This document shows, piece by piece, positions 8,837-16,577 of a stretch of DNA of 64,000 nucleotides (the first letter of the stretch is position 1; every line of letters begins with the position of its first letter). Location of the stretch: assembly GCF_052156535.1 (NCBI RefSeq), contig NZ_JBQKUP010000034.1:124001-188000 (forward strand), written 5' to 3'. Both the position numbers and the translations under genes were made by a program. This DNA is from Nitrospira_E sp052156535 (lineage in GTDB: Bacteria; Nitrospirota; Nitrospiria; Nitrospirales; UBA8639). The notes beneath the pieces are model-generated. The model saw nothing but the letters and a program-made list of their open reading frames with translations. It searched no databases and was not told the DNA's origin.

Positions 8837-9142
8837 ATGAAGAAAAACAAAATAAAAATCGGAATGAAGCCCTCCCATCCAGGGGCGTTAATCAAAACCG
8901 AAGTGCTAGATGAACTCGGACTTAGTGTGACGAAAGCCGCCGGAGTCTTGGGTGTGCGGCGCGCCAGCCTGTTCGATTTGGTAAATGAAAAAGCCGCGCT
9001 TTCGCCGGAAATGGCTTTACGAATAGAAAAGGCTTTTCATCTCGATATGGATATGCTGCTCAGGATGCAGGCATGGTTTGACGCCACCGAGATGCGAAAG
9101 CAGGCCTCAAAAATCAAGATTGCCCCTTATGTGCCTGTATAA
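8837..9142 (+). CDS. HigA/VapI-family antitoxin, copy 1
   Basis: A 101-residue XRE-type helix-turn-helix protein of the HigA family: MKPSHPGALIKTEVLDELGL, then the DNA-binding segment VTKAAGVLGVRRASLFDLVN and the family signature MALRIEKAFHLDMDMLLRMQ. HigA proteins normally neutralise a RelE-fold mRNase (HigB) encoded next to them and repress their own promoter. No toxin gene is found on either side here. A second copy lies at 9465-9800. The change of the usual SDLVN to FDLVN in the recognition helix is notable. Confidence 0.8.
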   Translation: MKKNKIKIGMKPSHPGALIKTEVLDELGLSVTKAAGVLGVRRASLFDLVNEKAALSPEMALRIEKAFHLDMDMLLRMQAWFDATEMRKQASKIKIAPYVPV

Positions 9143-9144
9143 AA

Positions 9145-9484
9145 ATGGTTTTTAAAAAGACCATTACTAAACGAAAATTACGAACCTTTGATCAAGTGGA
9201 AGAGGAATATTATCGGGAACATCCTGATGAGATTGTAAGCTATCTGAAAGTGTGTTTTGAAGAATACGCAAAAGATGGGGCAACTTCGGCCTTACTCTCC
9301 CTTGCGGATGGTTGCCCGCTTAAAAGGGATTTCAAAGTTAGCGGAAGAAACCGGGATGACCCGTAATGGTGTTCAAAAAGTTTTGTCGGAAGACGGTAAT
9401 CCTGGGTTTGAGAATATCAACGCGATTATGCAAGCCATGGGATACCGCTTGATCGCGGAGAAGCTTGAAATGCCTGCAAGTTGA
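9145..9484 (+). pseudogene. Antidote-type regulator (COG3636-like), frameshifted
   Basis: Two overlapping frames together make one protein. The first (9145-9366) gives the N-terminus through YAKDGATSALLSL. The second (to 9484) gives LRMVARLKGISKLAEETGMT and the C-terminal QAMGYRLIAEKLE. The family normally continues from ALLS directly into LRMVARxKGIS, so an indel at about 9298-9305 has broken the gene. The family (COG3636, XRE-type addiction-module antidotes) usually pairs with a RelE/HigB-like toxin, which is absent here. It is the better preserved of two tandem copies. Confidence 0.7.
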
Positions 9485-9800
9485 TAACAACCGGGAAGCA
9501 GCAGTCATAAGACAATTAGCCATAAAAATCGGGATGAAGCCATCCCATCCGGGGGCGTTTATCAAGACCGAAGTGCTTGATGAACTCGGACTTAGTGTGA
9601 CGAAAGCCGCCGAGGTCTTGGGTGTGCGGCGTGCCACCCTGTCCGATTTGATGCATGAAAAAGCGGCGCTCCCGCCGGAGGTGGCTTTAGGACTGAAAAA
9701 AGCCTTTCACCTCAACATGGATATGTTGTTACGGATGCAGGCATGGCATGACGCCAAAGAGATGCGAAAGAAGGCCGGGAAAATCAAGATTTTGCCCTAG
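9465..9800 (+). CDS. HigA/VapI-family antitoxin, copy 2
   Basis: The protein is nearly identical in plan to the copy at 8837, with KPSHPGAFIKTEVLDELGL, a helix-turn-helix VTKAAEVLGVRRATLSDLMH and FHLNMDMLLRMQAWHDAKEM. The open frame gives 111 residues from 9465. The conserved part begins near the internal ATG at 9534, so the true start is uncertain. It overlaps the end of the frameshifted antidote gene. The recognition helix keeps the usual LSDL, unlike copy 1. No toxin partner is visible. Confidence 0.75.
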   Translation: MKCLQVDNNREAAVIRQLAIKIGMKPSHPGAFIKTEVLDELGLSVTKAAEVLGVRRATLSDLMHEKAALPPEVALGLKKAFHLNMDMLLRMQAWHDAKEMRKKAGKIKILP

Positions 9801-9817
9801 GTGCCCGCACAATAGAA

Positions 9818-10531
9818 ATGGATAATCTATTAAAAATCCATCATTGGCTCAAAACGATTGAAATCCAATGCGTTGTTCCTCTTGCTGGTACTCCTAAATT
9901 CATTTCAGAAAAACAGGTATTTGAATATTCAACTGTCTCTGTTGAAGTAGTCGCTTACCTGAAGGCTGTCAGGGCTACCCAAAGTCTCAAATCAATAAGG
10001 CTCCTTCAAGAAAACGGGCTGATTATTGATTTATATACCCTAGTACGCTGTATTCTTGACTGTGTTAATGAGATTTATTTCCTTCTCGAAACCTACCCTG
10101 AAGTATCTCAAACGGTAGAAAAATTCCTTCAAAATTTTCGGGAATCGACTATAGATGACCTATTAGAAGAAGGCACTGAGGCTGTTCCATCAAAAAAAAT
10201 CCGCAATGCCAGTGCCCGGGTAAAAGCTGAGAACGGACATACAACTTTTGATCAGGCCAAAGCCCGCTTGGATAGACCCTATAAAATTATTTCTGGTTAC
10301 GTTCATAGCCAATACTCTCATATTATGGAAATTTACGGAGGCCATCCAAAAGAGCATTCATTCAAGATTGAAGGAATTGCTAGCGAAAAAAGGAAAGCAG
10401 ATTACTTAATATGGATTGCGGAACTTGATGAAATGGTTATTCACAGCTTGGCATACATGGCAAAACATTTTAGCTGTGAGCAAGTCCGACGGGAAATTAT
10501 CCAGCATTTTGAAAATTTGGAAAGCTCTTAA
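9818..10531 (+). CDS. Unidentified helical protein (resembles DUF5677 style)
   Basis: A 237-residue soluble protein, mainly helical, with RCILDCVNEIYFLLETYPEV in the middle and a GYVHSQYSHIMEIYGG segment near residue 170. The combination of an arginine-rich helix and a late His-containing helix is reminiscent of DUF5677-type proteins, but I am not sure of the assignment. There is no signal peptide. Codon use is AT-rich, as in its neighbours. It lies 17 bp after the second antitoxin. Nothing points to a specific function. Confidence 0.55.
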   Translation: MDNLLKIHHWLKTIEIQCVVPLAGTPKFISEKQVFEYSTVSVEVVAYLKAVRATQSLKSIRLLQENGLIIDLYTLVRCILDCVNEIYFLLETYPEVSQTVEKFLQNFRESTIDDLLEEGTEAVPSKKIRNASARVKAENGHTTFDQAKARLDRPYKIISGYVHSQYSHIMEIYGGHPKEHSFKIEGIASEKRKADYLIWIAELDEMVIHSLAYMAKHFSCEQVRREIIQHFENLESS

Positions 10532-10614
10532 TTTTCATACTTTTCATCAAGAAAAAAGTTCCCATTAAGAATATAAGTTCTATTTACTCGATTCTCAAAT
10601 TGGAGAACAGAGCG

Positions 10615-11444
10615 ATGTCAGACGAAGAACAGGCTCCCATGGAAGTTTCCCCCAACAAAACAAAAGATCCTTTACCTTCGATAGAAAAAACTGCCTTTTC
10701 TTGCCCTCATTGTGGAGCTTATACGCATCAATTTTGGTATTCACTTTTTGGGAAAAAAAAGATAATAAAGATTCAACTCCAAACGTCGGAGGAACAGCCG
10801 ATAGGGATTGGATAATAAACTCGGATCGGCCTCCTGAAATCAAAAATTCCGTTCTGAAATTTATTGAAAAGTGTCAGACGGGAAAAGTCTTTTTCCAGAA
10901 AGCCGAACACCAATACAATCCATTTCAAGTGTGTAACCTGCATCTCAGTTGCTGTTATACGTGCAAGGAAATTTCTGTGTGGGTACACGATCGGTTGCTA
11001 TTTCCCCCAAAAAGAACCGGGCCAGAGCCTAACGAAGACTTACCAGACATGATAAAAGCGACCTACGAAGAAGCTCGGTCGATTTTACATCTTTCGCCAC
11101 GCGGGACGGCGGCATTATTACGTTTGTGCATACAAAATTTGTGTATCCACCTTGGTAAGGATGGTAAAAACTTAAATAAGGATATTGCCAGTTTGGTTTC
11201 CGATGGTTTGGATATTCGTATTCAGAGGGCCTTGGATATTGTTAGGGTAATCGGAAATAATGCAGTACATCCGGGTCAAATTGAATTACAAGACGACCAA
11301 GAAACTGCAACACAGCTTTTCAAACTTGTGAATCTAATCGCCGACAAAATGATATCTGAGCGCAATACTCTGAATGAGCTGTACGGTTCGTTACCGGCAG
11401 GAGCGATAGAAGCGATAGAACACCGCGACCAAAAAAGACAGTAA
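10615..11444 (+). CDS. DUF4145-type protein, split by a -1 frameshift at an A8 tract
   Basis: The first frame, from the ATG at 10615 with GGAG upstream, encodes a zinc-ribbon start (SCPHCGAYTHQFW) and ends at 10815. The frame one base back continues to 11444 with a CNLHLSCCYTCKEISVWV segment, then YEEARSILHLSPRGTAALLRL and RALDIVRVIGNNAVHPGQI, the typical DUF4145 signature. The two frames meet at eight A residues (10753-10760) containing A AAA AAG, the classical -1 slippery heptamer. The domain is common in restriction and other defence-associated proteins. The gene is either slippage-dependent, a recent pseudogene, or affected by a sequencing error. Confidence 0.7.
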
Positions 11445-11504
11445 AATATTTGTCATAAGTAAATTGTCAAACTTTTCTGTGTCCCCCTCCCTCGGAACGT
11501 GCCT

Positions 11505-11713
11505 CTTTAATTGCGCGGCGGATTGCGCGGCCGGCTTCCCGCTTTTTGATGGTGTCCCGCCGGTCGTGGTTTTTCTTCCCCCGCCCAAGGGCGATTTCCA
11601 ACTTGACCCGCCCTCCGTCATTAGAATACAGACGAAGTGCAACGAGGGTGAGTCCTTTCTGTTGGACTTATTCGGTCAGTCGCTTGATCTCTTTTCTTGT
11701 GCGAGACTGTTGA
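11505..11713 (-). pseudogene. smpB 3'-end remnant, oldest copy
   Basis: On the minus strand this reads RKEIKRLTE, stop, VQQKGLTLVALRLYSNDGGR, LGRGKKNHDRRDTIKKREAG. This is the C-terminal third of SmpB with an in-frame stop where a lysine stands in the intact gene, and with loss of the normal stop. It is more diverged from the functional gene than the copy at 13270. An upstream open frame (to 11913) of unknown origin runs into it. Confidence 0.8.
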
Positions 11714-11942
11714 ATATGGTCTTTCCAAATAATTTCCGAAATCTTGTTTGTGGGTGAGACACTTTTGTTCGGTGCTGTTGAACCGGTGATCGCCCACAAC
11801 ATCCCTAGCACATCCTGAAATGCGATAGGGGGCTCCTTAATCCCCTCAAACCATCCGTTTTCCCCTTTGAATGACGACTGCCGTCCGGTCCTAGAGGCGA
11901 ACGCTCCCATCAACTGGCGGGCCTTGTTTGAGATTCTATGGT

Positions 11943-12911
11943 TTAGGTCAAGCCTTTTGTGAGCCGGTCCGGGTTAAACGTCGTCTGATAGCGATGAATG
12001 GACCACGCGGCTCGGGCGATTTTGCGCGCGATAATGACTCACGTCGCCGTGCCACTCCAGCCTTGGCTGCGATAGGCGTCGTAGATGGGTTTCCAGACTT
12101 TGGTTCGGACCGCGGCCATGGCCGCATTAAAGAGCAACCGGCGTACCTCGGCTGGGCCGCGTTTGGATAAGCGGCGGCGCCCGCTTTTCTGCCCCGAGTC
12201 CTTGGCCCGCGGGTCGAAGCCGATGAAGGCGACGAAGGCATCGGCATTGCGGAACGGCACCCGCTCTAACGTATTGGTGAGGCTCAGCCCGACCAACGGG
12301 CCGACGCCCACGATCGTTTCGATCCGCGGTTGAGCGGCTCGATGCCCGGGTGCCCGGGCCGCCAGCGTGGCCATAGTGGCATCGAGCTTGGCCAGCAAGG
12401 CATCCACCTTTCGGAGCACGGCCTTGACGTCAGAGGCAAACCCGCTGAGGTTGTTCATCGTGAGCTTGAACATGCCCTTGATCCGGACGAGCTTGGCCCG
12501 CCGCCGAATGAACCGGTCGAGTTGGCGTTGGGTAGCCGTCGGCGGGGTGTAAGGCCGCAGGCACTGGTGTTCTTGGGCGACCAAGCGAGCCAACAACGTC
12601 GCATCGACTCGATCCGTTTTCGCCCGCGCGCCCATGGCTTTGGCATCATGCCGGGTTTCCATCGGATTCAAGAGAAAGACGGTGTGACCGTGGGCATGCG
12701 CCAGATCCGCGAGGACCTCATGATAGGTATTGGTGGATTCGAGCCCCAGGCGACTGCCGGCGGGCAAAGACTTGAGCCACGTGCGTAAGGCGGTGCGCTG
12801 ATTGCGGATCTCGTGAACTGGAAAGTGTTGCTCGGCACAAGCTACGACTACGGTGTCTTTGGCCACATCGACTCCGACATTCAAAACGGGTTGCATACGC
12901 GTCGCCTCCAA
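11943..12911 (-). mobile_element. IS110-family insertion sequence, transposase-bearing part
   Basis: The region holding the IS110-type transposase is clearly GC-richer than the AT-rich island around it, which suggests recent arrival from a different background. IS110 elements lack long terminal repeats, so the exact ends are not visible. The frame continues past an internal stop at 12039-12041 to a TAA at 11943-11945. Confidence 0.7.
12039..12911 (-). CDS. IS110-family transposase, interrupted by a TGA codon
   Basis: The 290 residues contain the N-terminal DEDD RuvC-like domain (NVGVDVAKDTVVVACAEQ, GLESTNTYHEVLADLA, AKTDRVDATLLARLV) and the C-terminal Tnp20 domain (IETIVGVGPLVGLSLT, AFIGFDPRAKDSGQKSG, KRGPAEVRRLLFNAAMAA). 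The frame stops at TGA after QGWSGTAT. In the same frame the next codons read VIIARKIARAAWSIHRY and the usual end FNPDRLTKGLT, giving about 323 codons in all. A single nonsense change has therefore removed the last 30 residues. The catalytic acidic residues and the serine region are retained, so loss of activity is likely but not certain. Confidence 0.85.
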   Translation of the reverse strand: MEATRMQPVLNVGVDVAKDTVVVACAEQHFPVHEIRNQRTALRTWLKSLPAGSRLGLESTNTYHEVLADLAHAHGHTVFLLNPMETRHDAKAMGARAKTDRVDATLLARLVAQEHQCLRPYTPPTATQRQLDRFIRRRAKLVRIKGMFKLTMNNLSGFASDVKAVLRKVDALLAKLDATMATLAARAPGHRAAQPRIETIVGVGPLVGLSLTNTLERVPFRNADAFVAFIGFDPRAKDSGQKSGRRRLSKRGPAEVRRLLFNAAMAAVRTKVWKPIYDAYRSQGWSGTAT

Positions 12912-13269
12912 AAATAAGGTTCACCAATGGGGTGGGCCACACCAACGTAAGCTTGCGTTCAAATCGGCGGTCAGGAGTCCTGCCGCAAGATTCTTCATCG
13001 ACGTTAAAAATGTGGATGGGAGAAGTCTCAAACCGTCTGTCCAGTAACTGGCAGATGCGCAGCGATGTCCCTCCACCCCCAACCCCTCGGAGCTTCTCAA
13101 GAATGACAAGAAAAGACCAGACAAGCGGAGCGAGTTGGACCGCCCTCCTGTTTCCCGCGTCTGTCCCATCCAATGAGGTCGGACTGGGCGTCAATGGTTT
13201 TGGGTCCTTTTGCCGGAACAAAAGGGCCTCGCTTGGCGGGCCGAAACCCGGCATCTACTGTGGAAGATT

Positions 13270-13572
13270 CTAGGAATGGGACTCTTTCATCGCCCGATCG
13301 ATTTCGCGGCCGGCTTCCCGCTTTTTGATGGTCTCCCGCCGGTCGTAGTTTTTCTTCCCACGCCCAAGGGCGAGTTCAAACTTGACCCGCCCTCTATCAT
13401 TAAAATACAGACGAAGAGGGACCAGAGTGAGTCCTTTCTGTTGGACTTTTTCCCCTAACCGCTCGATCTCCCTCTTGTGCAGCAGCAAGGTTCTTGCGCG
13501 TAACGGCTCGTGATTCATTTGATTGCCGTGGCTGTAGGTGCCGATATGGCAGTTATGCAGAATGGCTTTGCC
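13270..13572 (-). pseudogene. smpB 3'-end remnant, younger copy
   Basis: The sequence is very close to the last 300 bp of the intact smpB at 14526. It covers the codons for HNCHIGTYSHGNQMNHEPLR and ends MKESHS before TAG. Similarity stops abruptly at 13572 on one side and at the stop codon on the other. An 82-codon open frame (13270-13518) survives, but it lacks the N-terminal barrel needed for tmRNA binding. It is one of two remnants that, with the real gene, form direct repeats. Confidence 0.85.
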
Positions 13573-13754
13573 GTCAAAACGGCCGGTTGAAGTTTTTTAA
13601 ATAGCCAGTCGGGTGAGAGATCCCCAGCTTTCCCTCATCTTCACATCACTGAGTGAGTTTTGCAGACAGGGAGGGACCATTTTCCCATTGCTTGATTGCC
13701 GCTTTCTGTTTCTCTGTCTTTTTCGTAGAGGAAGATCTGCCAGGTAAAGGAGGA

Positions 13755-14063
13755 TCAGTGCAGACGTTTCTTGAGATGCGTCAACAAATCCATTCGTTTG
13801 TGTAGCACCGCAAGGATCATAGTTTTTTCATTTTCATGATGCAGAGAAAAGACGTAATGATGTTCACAACTAGTTATAAACACATGAGGGAATCGCTGTG
13901 AAAAGATTTTGGATCTGACTTTATTGCTGGCAAGATTTTGAAAACACTGATGGAGTTTTTCGATATACAGACTGGCTTGGTCTTCCCCCCATTCATTAAT
14001 CGTGTAGCGGGCTATACCTTCAAGGTCAGCATCGGCATGCTTGGTTAACTCATAGATGTGCAT
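13755..14063 (-). CDS. ParE/RelE-family toxin
   Basis: About 102 residues with the RelE/ParE fold signature: YELTKHADADLEGIARYTINEW, a central helix pair (QASLYIEKLHQCFQNLA) and the closing strands VFSLHHENEKTMILAVLHKR followed by a basic C-terminus. ParE toxins poison DNA gyrase and RelE toxins cut mRNA; the sequence style is ParE-like. I use the ATG at 14063, which shares one base with the antitoxin stop (TGATG); an in-frame TTG one codon earlier is possible. It is coupled to the antitoxin gene directly upstream and lies inside the smpB-repeat-bounded segment. Confidence 0.85.
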   Translation of the reverse strand: MHIYELTKHADADLEGIARYTINEWGEDQASLYIEKLHQCFQNLASNKVRSKIFSQRFPHVFITSCEHHYVFSLHHENEKTMILAVLHKRMDLLTHLKKRLH

Positions 14064-14326
14064 CAACTCAATTCGCGGCGAACACTTTCAAAAATTTGGG
14101 CAGGTGTCCGTGTGGAAATTTCTCCCCGTTCTGCGGCTTCGATTCGGGATTGAAGTAACTGTTCGAGTTGGTGCAAGGCTTCTTCCTCGGTCATGGATCC
14201 TCTGTTGGGTAGATCGGGCAAGGACCGCTCTAATATATATTCCTTGATGGTTTTGCCTTGTAAGGCGGCCATGGCCTTGAGACGTTGATGTTGTTCGGGA
14301 GTCAGTTCAATAGATAAACGGCTCAT
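14063..14326 (-). CDS. ParD-like antitoxin
   Basis: An 87-residue protein with an N-terminal ribbon-helix-helix type segment (RLSIELTPEQHQRLKAMAAL followed by KTIKEYILER). Its acidic, extended C-terminal half (EEEALHQLEQLLQSRIEAAERGE) is what antitoxins use to wrap the toxin. It precedes the toxin gene and overlaps its start, the standard antitoxin-first order. The complex should repress the shared promoter upstream of 14326. Confidence 0.85.
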   Translation of the reverse strand: MSRLSIELTPEQHQRLKAMAALQGKTIKEYILERSLPDLPNRGSMTEEEALHQLEQLLQSRIEAAERGEISTRTPAQIFESVRRELS

Positions 14327-14525
14327 TGCGTCTTCTCCTGTCAGAAAATTAATGTATTTAGAGTATCACAAAAAGCACAAATGATCAAAATGAACATTTG
14401 TTAAGTTTCAACTGTGAAGAAGTAGCGGCGTGATACGCAGGCAGAAAGATTGGCGTTTTGAAAACGAGATTTTGAAGGGACCCATTTTAAAAATATGGCT
14501 CACCAGGCAAACCCTTCCGGACTCT

Positions 14526-15005
14526 TTAGGAGCGCGACTCTTTCATGGCGCGGTCGATTTCGCGGCCAGCTTCCCGCTTCTTGATAGTGTCCCGCCGGTC
14601 GTAGTTTTTCTTCCCACGCCCAAGGGCGAGTTCAAGCTTGACCCGCCCTCTATCATTAAAATACAGACGAAGAGGGACGAGGGTGAGTCCTTTCTGTTTG
14701 ACTTTTTCGGCCAACCGCTCGATCTCTTTCTTATGCAACAGCAAGGTCCTTGCGCGTAACGGTTCGTGATTCATTTGATTGCCGTGGCTGTAGGTGCCGA
14801 TATGGCAATTATGCAGAATGGCTTTGCCATTGATGATGGCGGCGTAACTCTCTTTCAAATTCAGACGGCCTTCCCGTAAGGCTTTGACTTCGGTCCCGAC
14901 CAGGACGATACCGGCTTCGACCTTCTCTTCTATCATGTAGTCATAGAAGGCCTTGCGGTTAGTGCTGAGGACTTTATTGGAGGGGTCTGTTTTTTGTTTG
15001 GCCAT
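14526..15005 (-). CDS. smpB: SsrA-binding protein SmpB
   Basis: A complete 159-residue SmpB. The N-terminal beta-barrel contains NRKAFYDYMIEEKVEAGIVL, GTEVKALREGRLNLKESYA and HNCHIGTYSHGNQ. The C-terminal tail GRGKKNYDRRDTIKKREAGR becomes helical in the ribosome. SmpB binds tmRNA and delivers it to stalled ribosomes for trans-translation. No ssrA gene is visible in the window. The last 300 bp are repeated at 13270 and, more weakly, at 11505, all in the same orientation downstream of this gene. Confidence 0.96.
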   Translation of the reverse strand: MAKQKTDPSNKVLSTNRKAFYDYMIEEKVEAGIVLVGTEVKALREGRLNLKESYAAIINGKAILHNCHIGTYSHGNQMNHEPLRARTLLLHKKEIERLAEKVKQKGLTLVPLRLYFNDRGRVKLELALGRGKKNYDRRDTIKKREAGREIDRAMKESRS

Positions 15006-15022
15006 GCCTGAATTTCCTTAGT

Positions 15023-15144
15023 GGACTGTTGAAAAATGTCGCCAGCGGCGTTCTCATTGCTTCGAAGGGCTCAACGTACCTACCCGGTACGCCTCGCCCT
15101 CCTCGCGGCTTGCGGCCTTGCTGGACGACCTTTTTGAACAGCCC
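15023..15144 (+). repeat. Intergenic palindromic repeat, copy 2
   Basis: The outer segments GGACTGTTGAAAAA and TTTTTGAACAGCCC form inverted repeats. The interior shares GCCAGCGGCGTTCTC and the GTAC-rich centre with the element at 5866-6009, read on the other strand. It lies 18 bp upstream of the smpB start. It looks like a dispersed chromosomal REP-type family. Confidence 0.65.
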
Positions 15145-15329
15145 CTCTTTCTTCTATTGGCTACCTATCAAAGTCACCTGAAATAACAGATTATTAATTA
15201 TTCATCACCCCTACAACCCCTACAAGATGCCGGAAAAAGGATCTTTCCCTGGAATCGAGATGACCAAATCAAAAAGAAAAGTCCAAGACGGATGAATCAA
15301 GCCGGACAGTACGATAGAATACCCGCACA

Positions 15330-15866
15330 ATGAGTTCCTTTGAGTCGATCCAGAGTCTTATTCAAGATTTTTCCAAAGGTAATCCGCTCGGCCTCAAACT
15401 GTCTGAGGTTCAACTCCAACAGGAGTGGGAACATCTTGTGGGTGCGACGATGGCGAAACATTCATACCCGGAAAGTATCCGCTTTAAAAAATTGCATCTG
15501 GTGGCGGATAACTCAATTTGGCTTCAGCAGCTCATGTTTCTAAGACCGGCCATTTTGGAAGCCATTCATTCAATGATGCCGGAACTGGGCTTAACCGAGG
15601 TCGTCTTACGCATCGGCTCCATTCCTCAACCCCCGCCTCAACCGGATCCACTACCCCAGGACCCTCCTGATTTTGTCGGTGAACCGTCGCCCTTTGCCAC
15701 CGGCTTAGCCAAACGCCTGAGTAATCCTGACCTCCAAACCATCCTCTCTCAGACTATCACTAAAGCCCTTGCTGAATCATCGCCCTCGACTAGGGAGCCG
15801 GGGAAGATGTCTGAGCAGGAGGACTTGCCTCCTCCCAGGTCTCCTCGAACACCCACTGCATCGTAA
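15330..15866 (+). CDS. dciA: DciA-like protein (DUF721), putative replicative helicase loader
   Basis: A 178-residue protein. Residues about 1-100 carry the DUF721 domain: LKLSEVQLQQEWEHLVGATM, then HSYPESIRFKKLHLVADNSIW and LQQLMFLRPAILEAIHSMMP. DciA is the ancestral loader of the DnaB helicase in bacteria that lack DnaC or DnaI. Its place beside gyrA, gyrB, dnaN and dnaA fits that role. The C-terminal 80 residues are proline-rich and low in complexity. The last 77 bp overlap the end of the convergent gene on the minus strand, an unusual tail-to-tail overlap. Confidence 0.75.
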   Translation: MSSFESIQSLIQDFSKGNPLGLKLSEVQLQQEWEHLVGATMAKHSYPESIRFKKLHLVADNSIWLQQLMFLRPAILEAIHSMMPELGLTEVVLRIGSIPQPPPQPDPLPQDPPDFVGEPSPFATGLAKRLSNPDLQTILSQTITKALAESSPSTREPGKMSEQEDLPPPRSPRTPTAS

Positions 15867-16401
15867 GCGTTCGATCTTTTGACCCGCTCCGGTTCCAGGG
15901 GCCGATCCATCCCGCCTGACCGGCCGCATCGGCACGATACCCGGCTCGCACAGCAGCTTCAAAGTTTTTCCGAAAGGTTTTTTCCGAATCGTCATCGACC
16001 TCATTGGCGACATACCGGTGAAGGTTATCCGGCTCGGTCCAGAATGGATCTGAAAAAATGATGATTTGTAACGTTTGGTATCGTCCGCGAGGATCGTCGG
16101 GAGTGGTGGGACGGATTTTCATGTCCGCGAAATCACGTGTGGCCCTGCCGACATCGCCAAACCGCCTAACCAGGGTTTGTATTTCCGGATCACTGGTATA
16201 GGGAGGCACGTGGACGGCCACCAGCGACCCCTCCTGAGCTCCAATACTATAGGGCGGGATGGACCGGTCCGGACGGGAGAGGAACATGCCGAGGGAGATG
16301 ACAAAAATCCCTCCGATCAAAATGCCTAATCCCATTAGGACGATGGGATCGAACTTTTTGCGCCTTGCTGGTTGGTCGGAGGGTTTGTGAGGGGAATCCA
16401 A
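15790..16401 (-). CDS. Unidentified single-pass membrane protein
   Basis: One strong transmembrane segment (IVLMGLGILIGGIFVISLGMFL) follows a basic cytoplasmic stretch (QPARRKKFD). The rest (PYSIGAQEGSLVAVHVPPYT and on) should be outside the membrane. The open frame extends to 16512, but the first 37 residues look non-coding. I favour a TTG at 16401 with GGGAAGG before it. It follows gyrA on the same strand. I do not recognise the family. Its 3' end overlaps that of the dciA-like gene by 77 bp. Confidence 0.6.
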   Translation of the reverse strand: MDSPHKPSDQPARRKKFDPIVLMGLGILIGGIFVISLGMFLSRPDRSIPPYSIGAQEGSLVAVHVPPYTSDPEIQTLVRRFGDVGRATRDFADMKIRPTTPDDPRGRYQTLQIIIFSDPFWTEPDNLHRYVANEVDDDSEKTFRKNFEAAVRAGYRADAAGQAGWIGPWNRSGSKDRTLTMQWVFEETWEEASPPAQTSSPAP

Positions 16402-16577
16402 CCTAAAACCTTCCCTCAGACAATCGCTTCCTTCTGCTTCCTCTTGTGAGCCGGGGAAGATGCAAGCGGGGGAGAAATTGAAAAAGAACACGCAGGTGAG
16501 ATGACCGTTCATTTTTTCTGGTCATCTCGGAACACACCGGCGTCTTCGGCTTGCTGCTCTGAGAGGGTCGCGTGAAC

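Noticed and set aside
11391..11757. Frames on both strands around 11.4-11.75 kb
   Set aside because: They are shadows of the smpB 3' remnant, which is recognisable in another minus-strand frame.
12718..13254. 178-codon minus-strand frame overlapping the IS110 start
   Set aside because: Composition is not protein-like, it overlaps the transposase, and it appears to be IS-flanking non-coding sequence.
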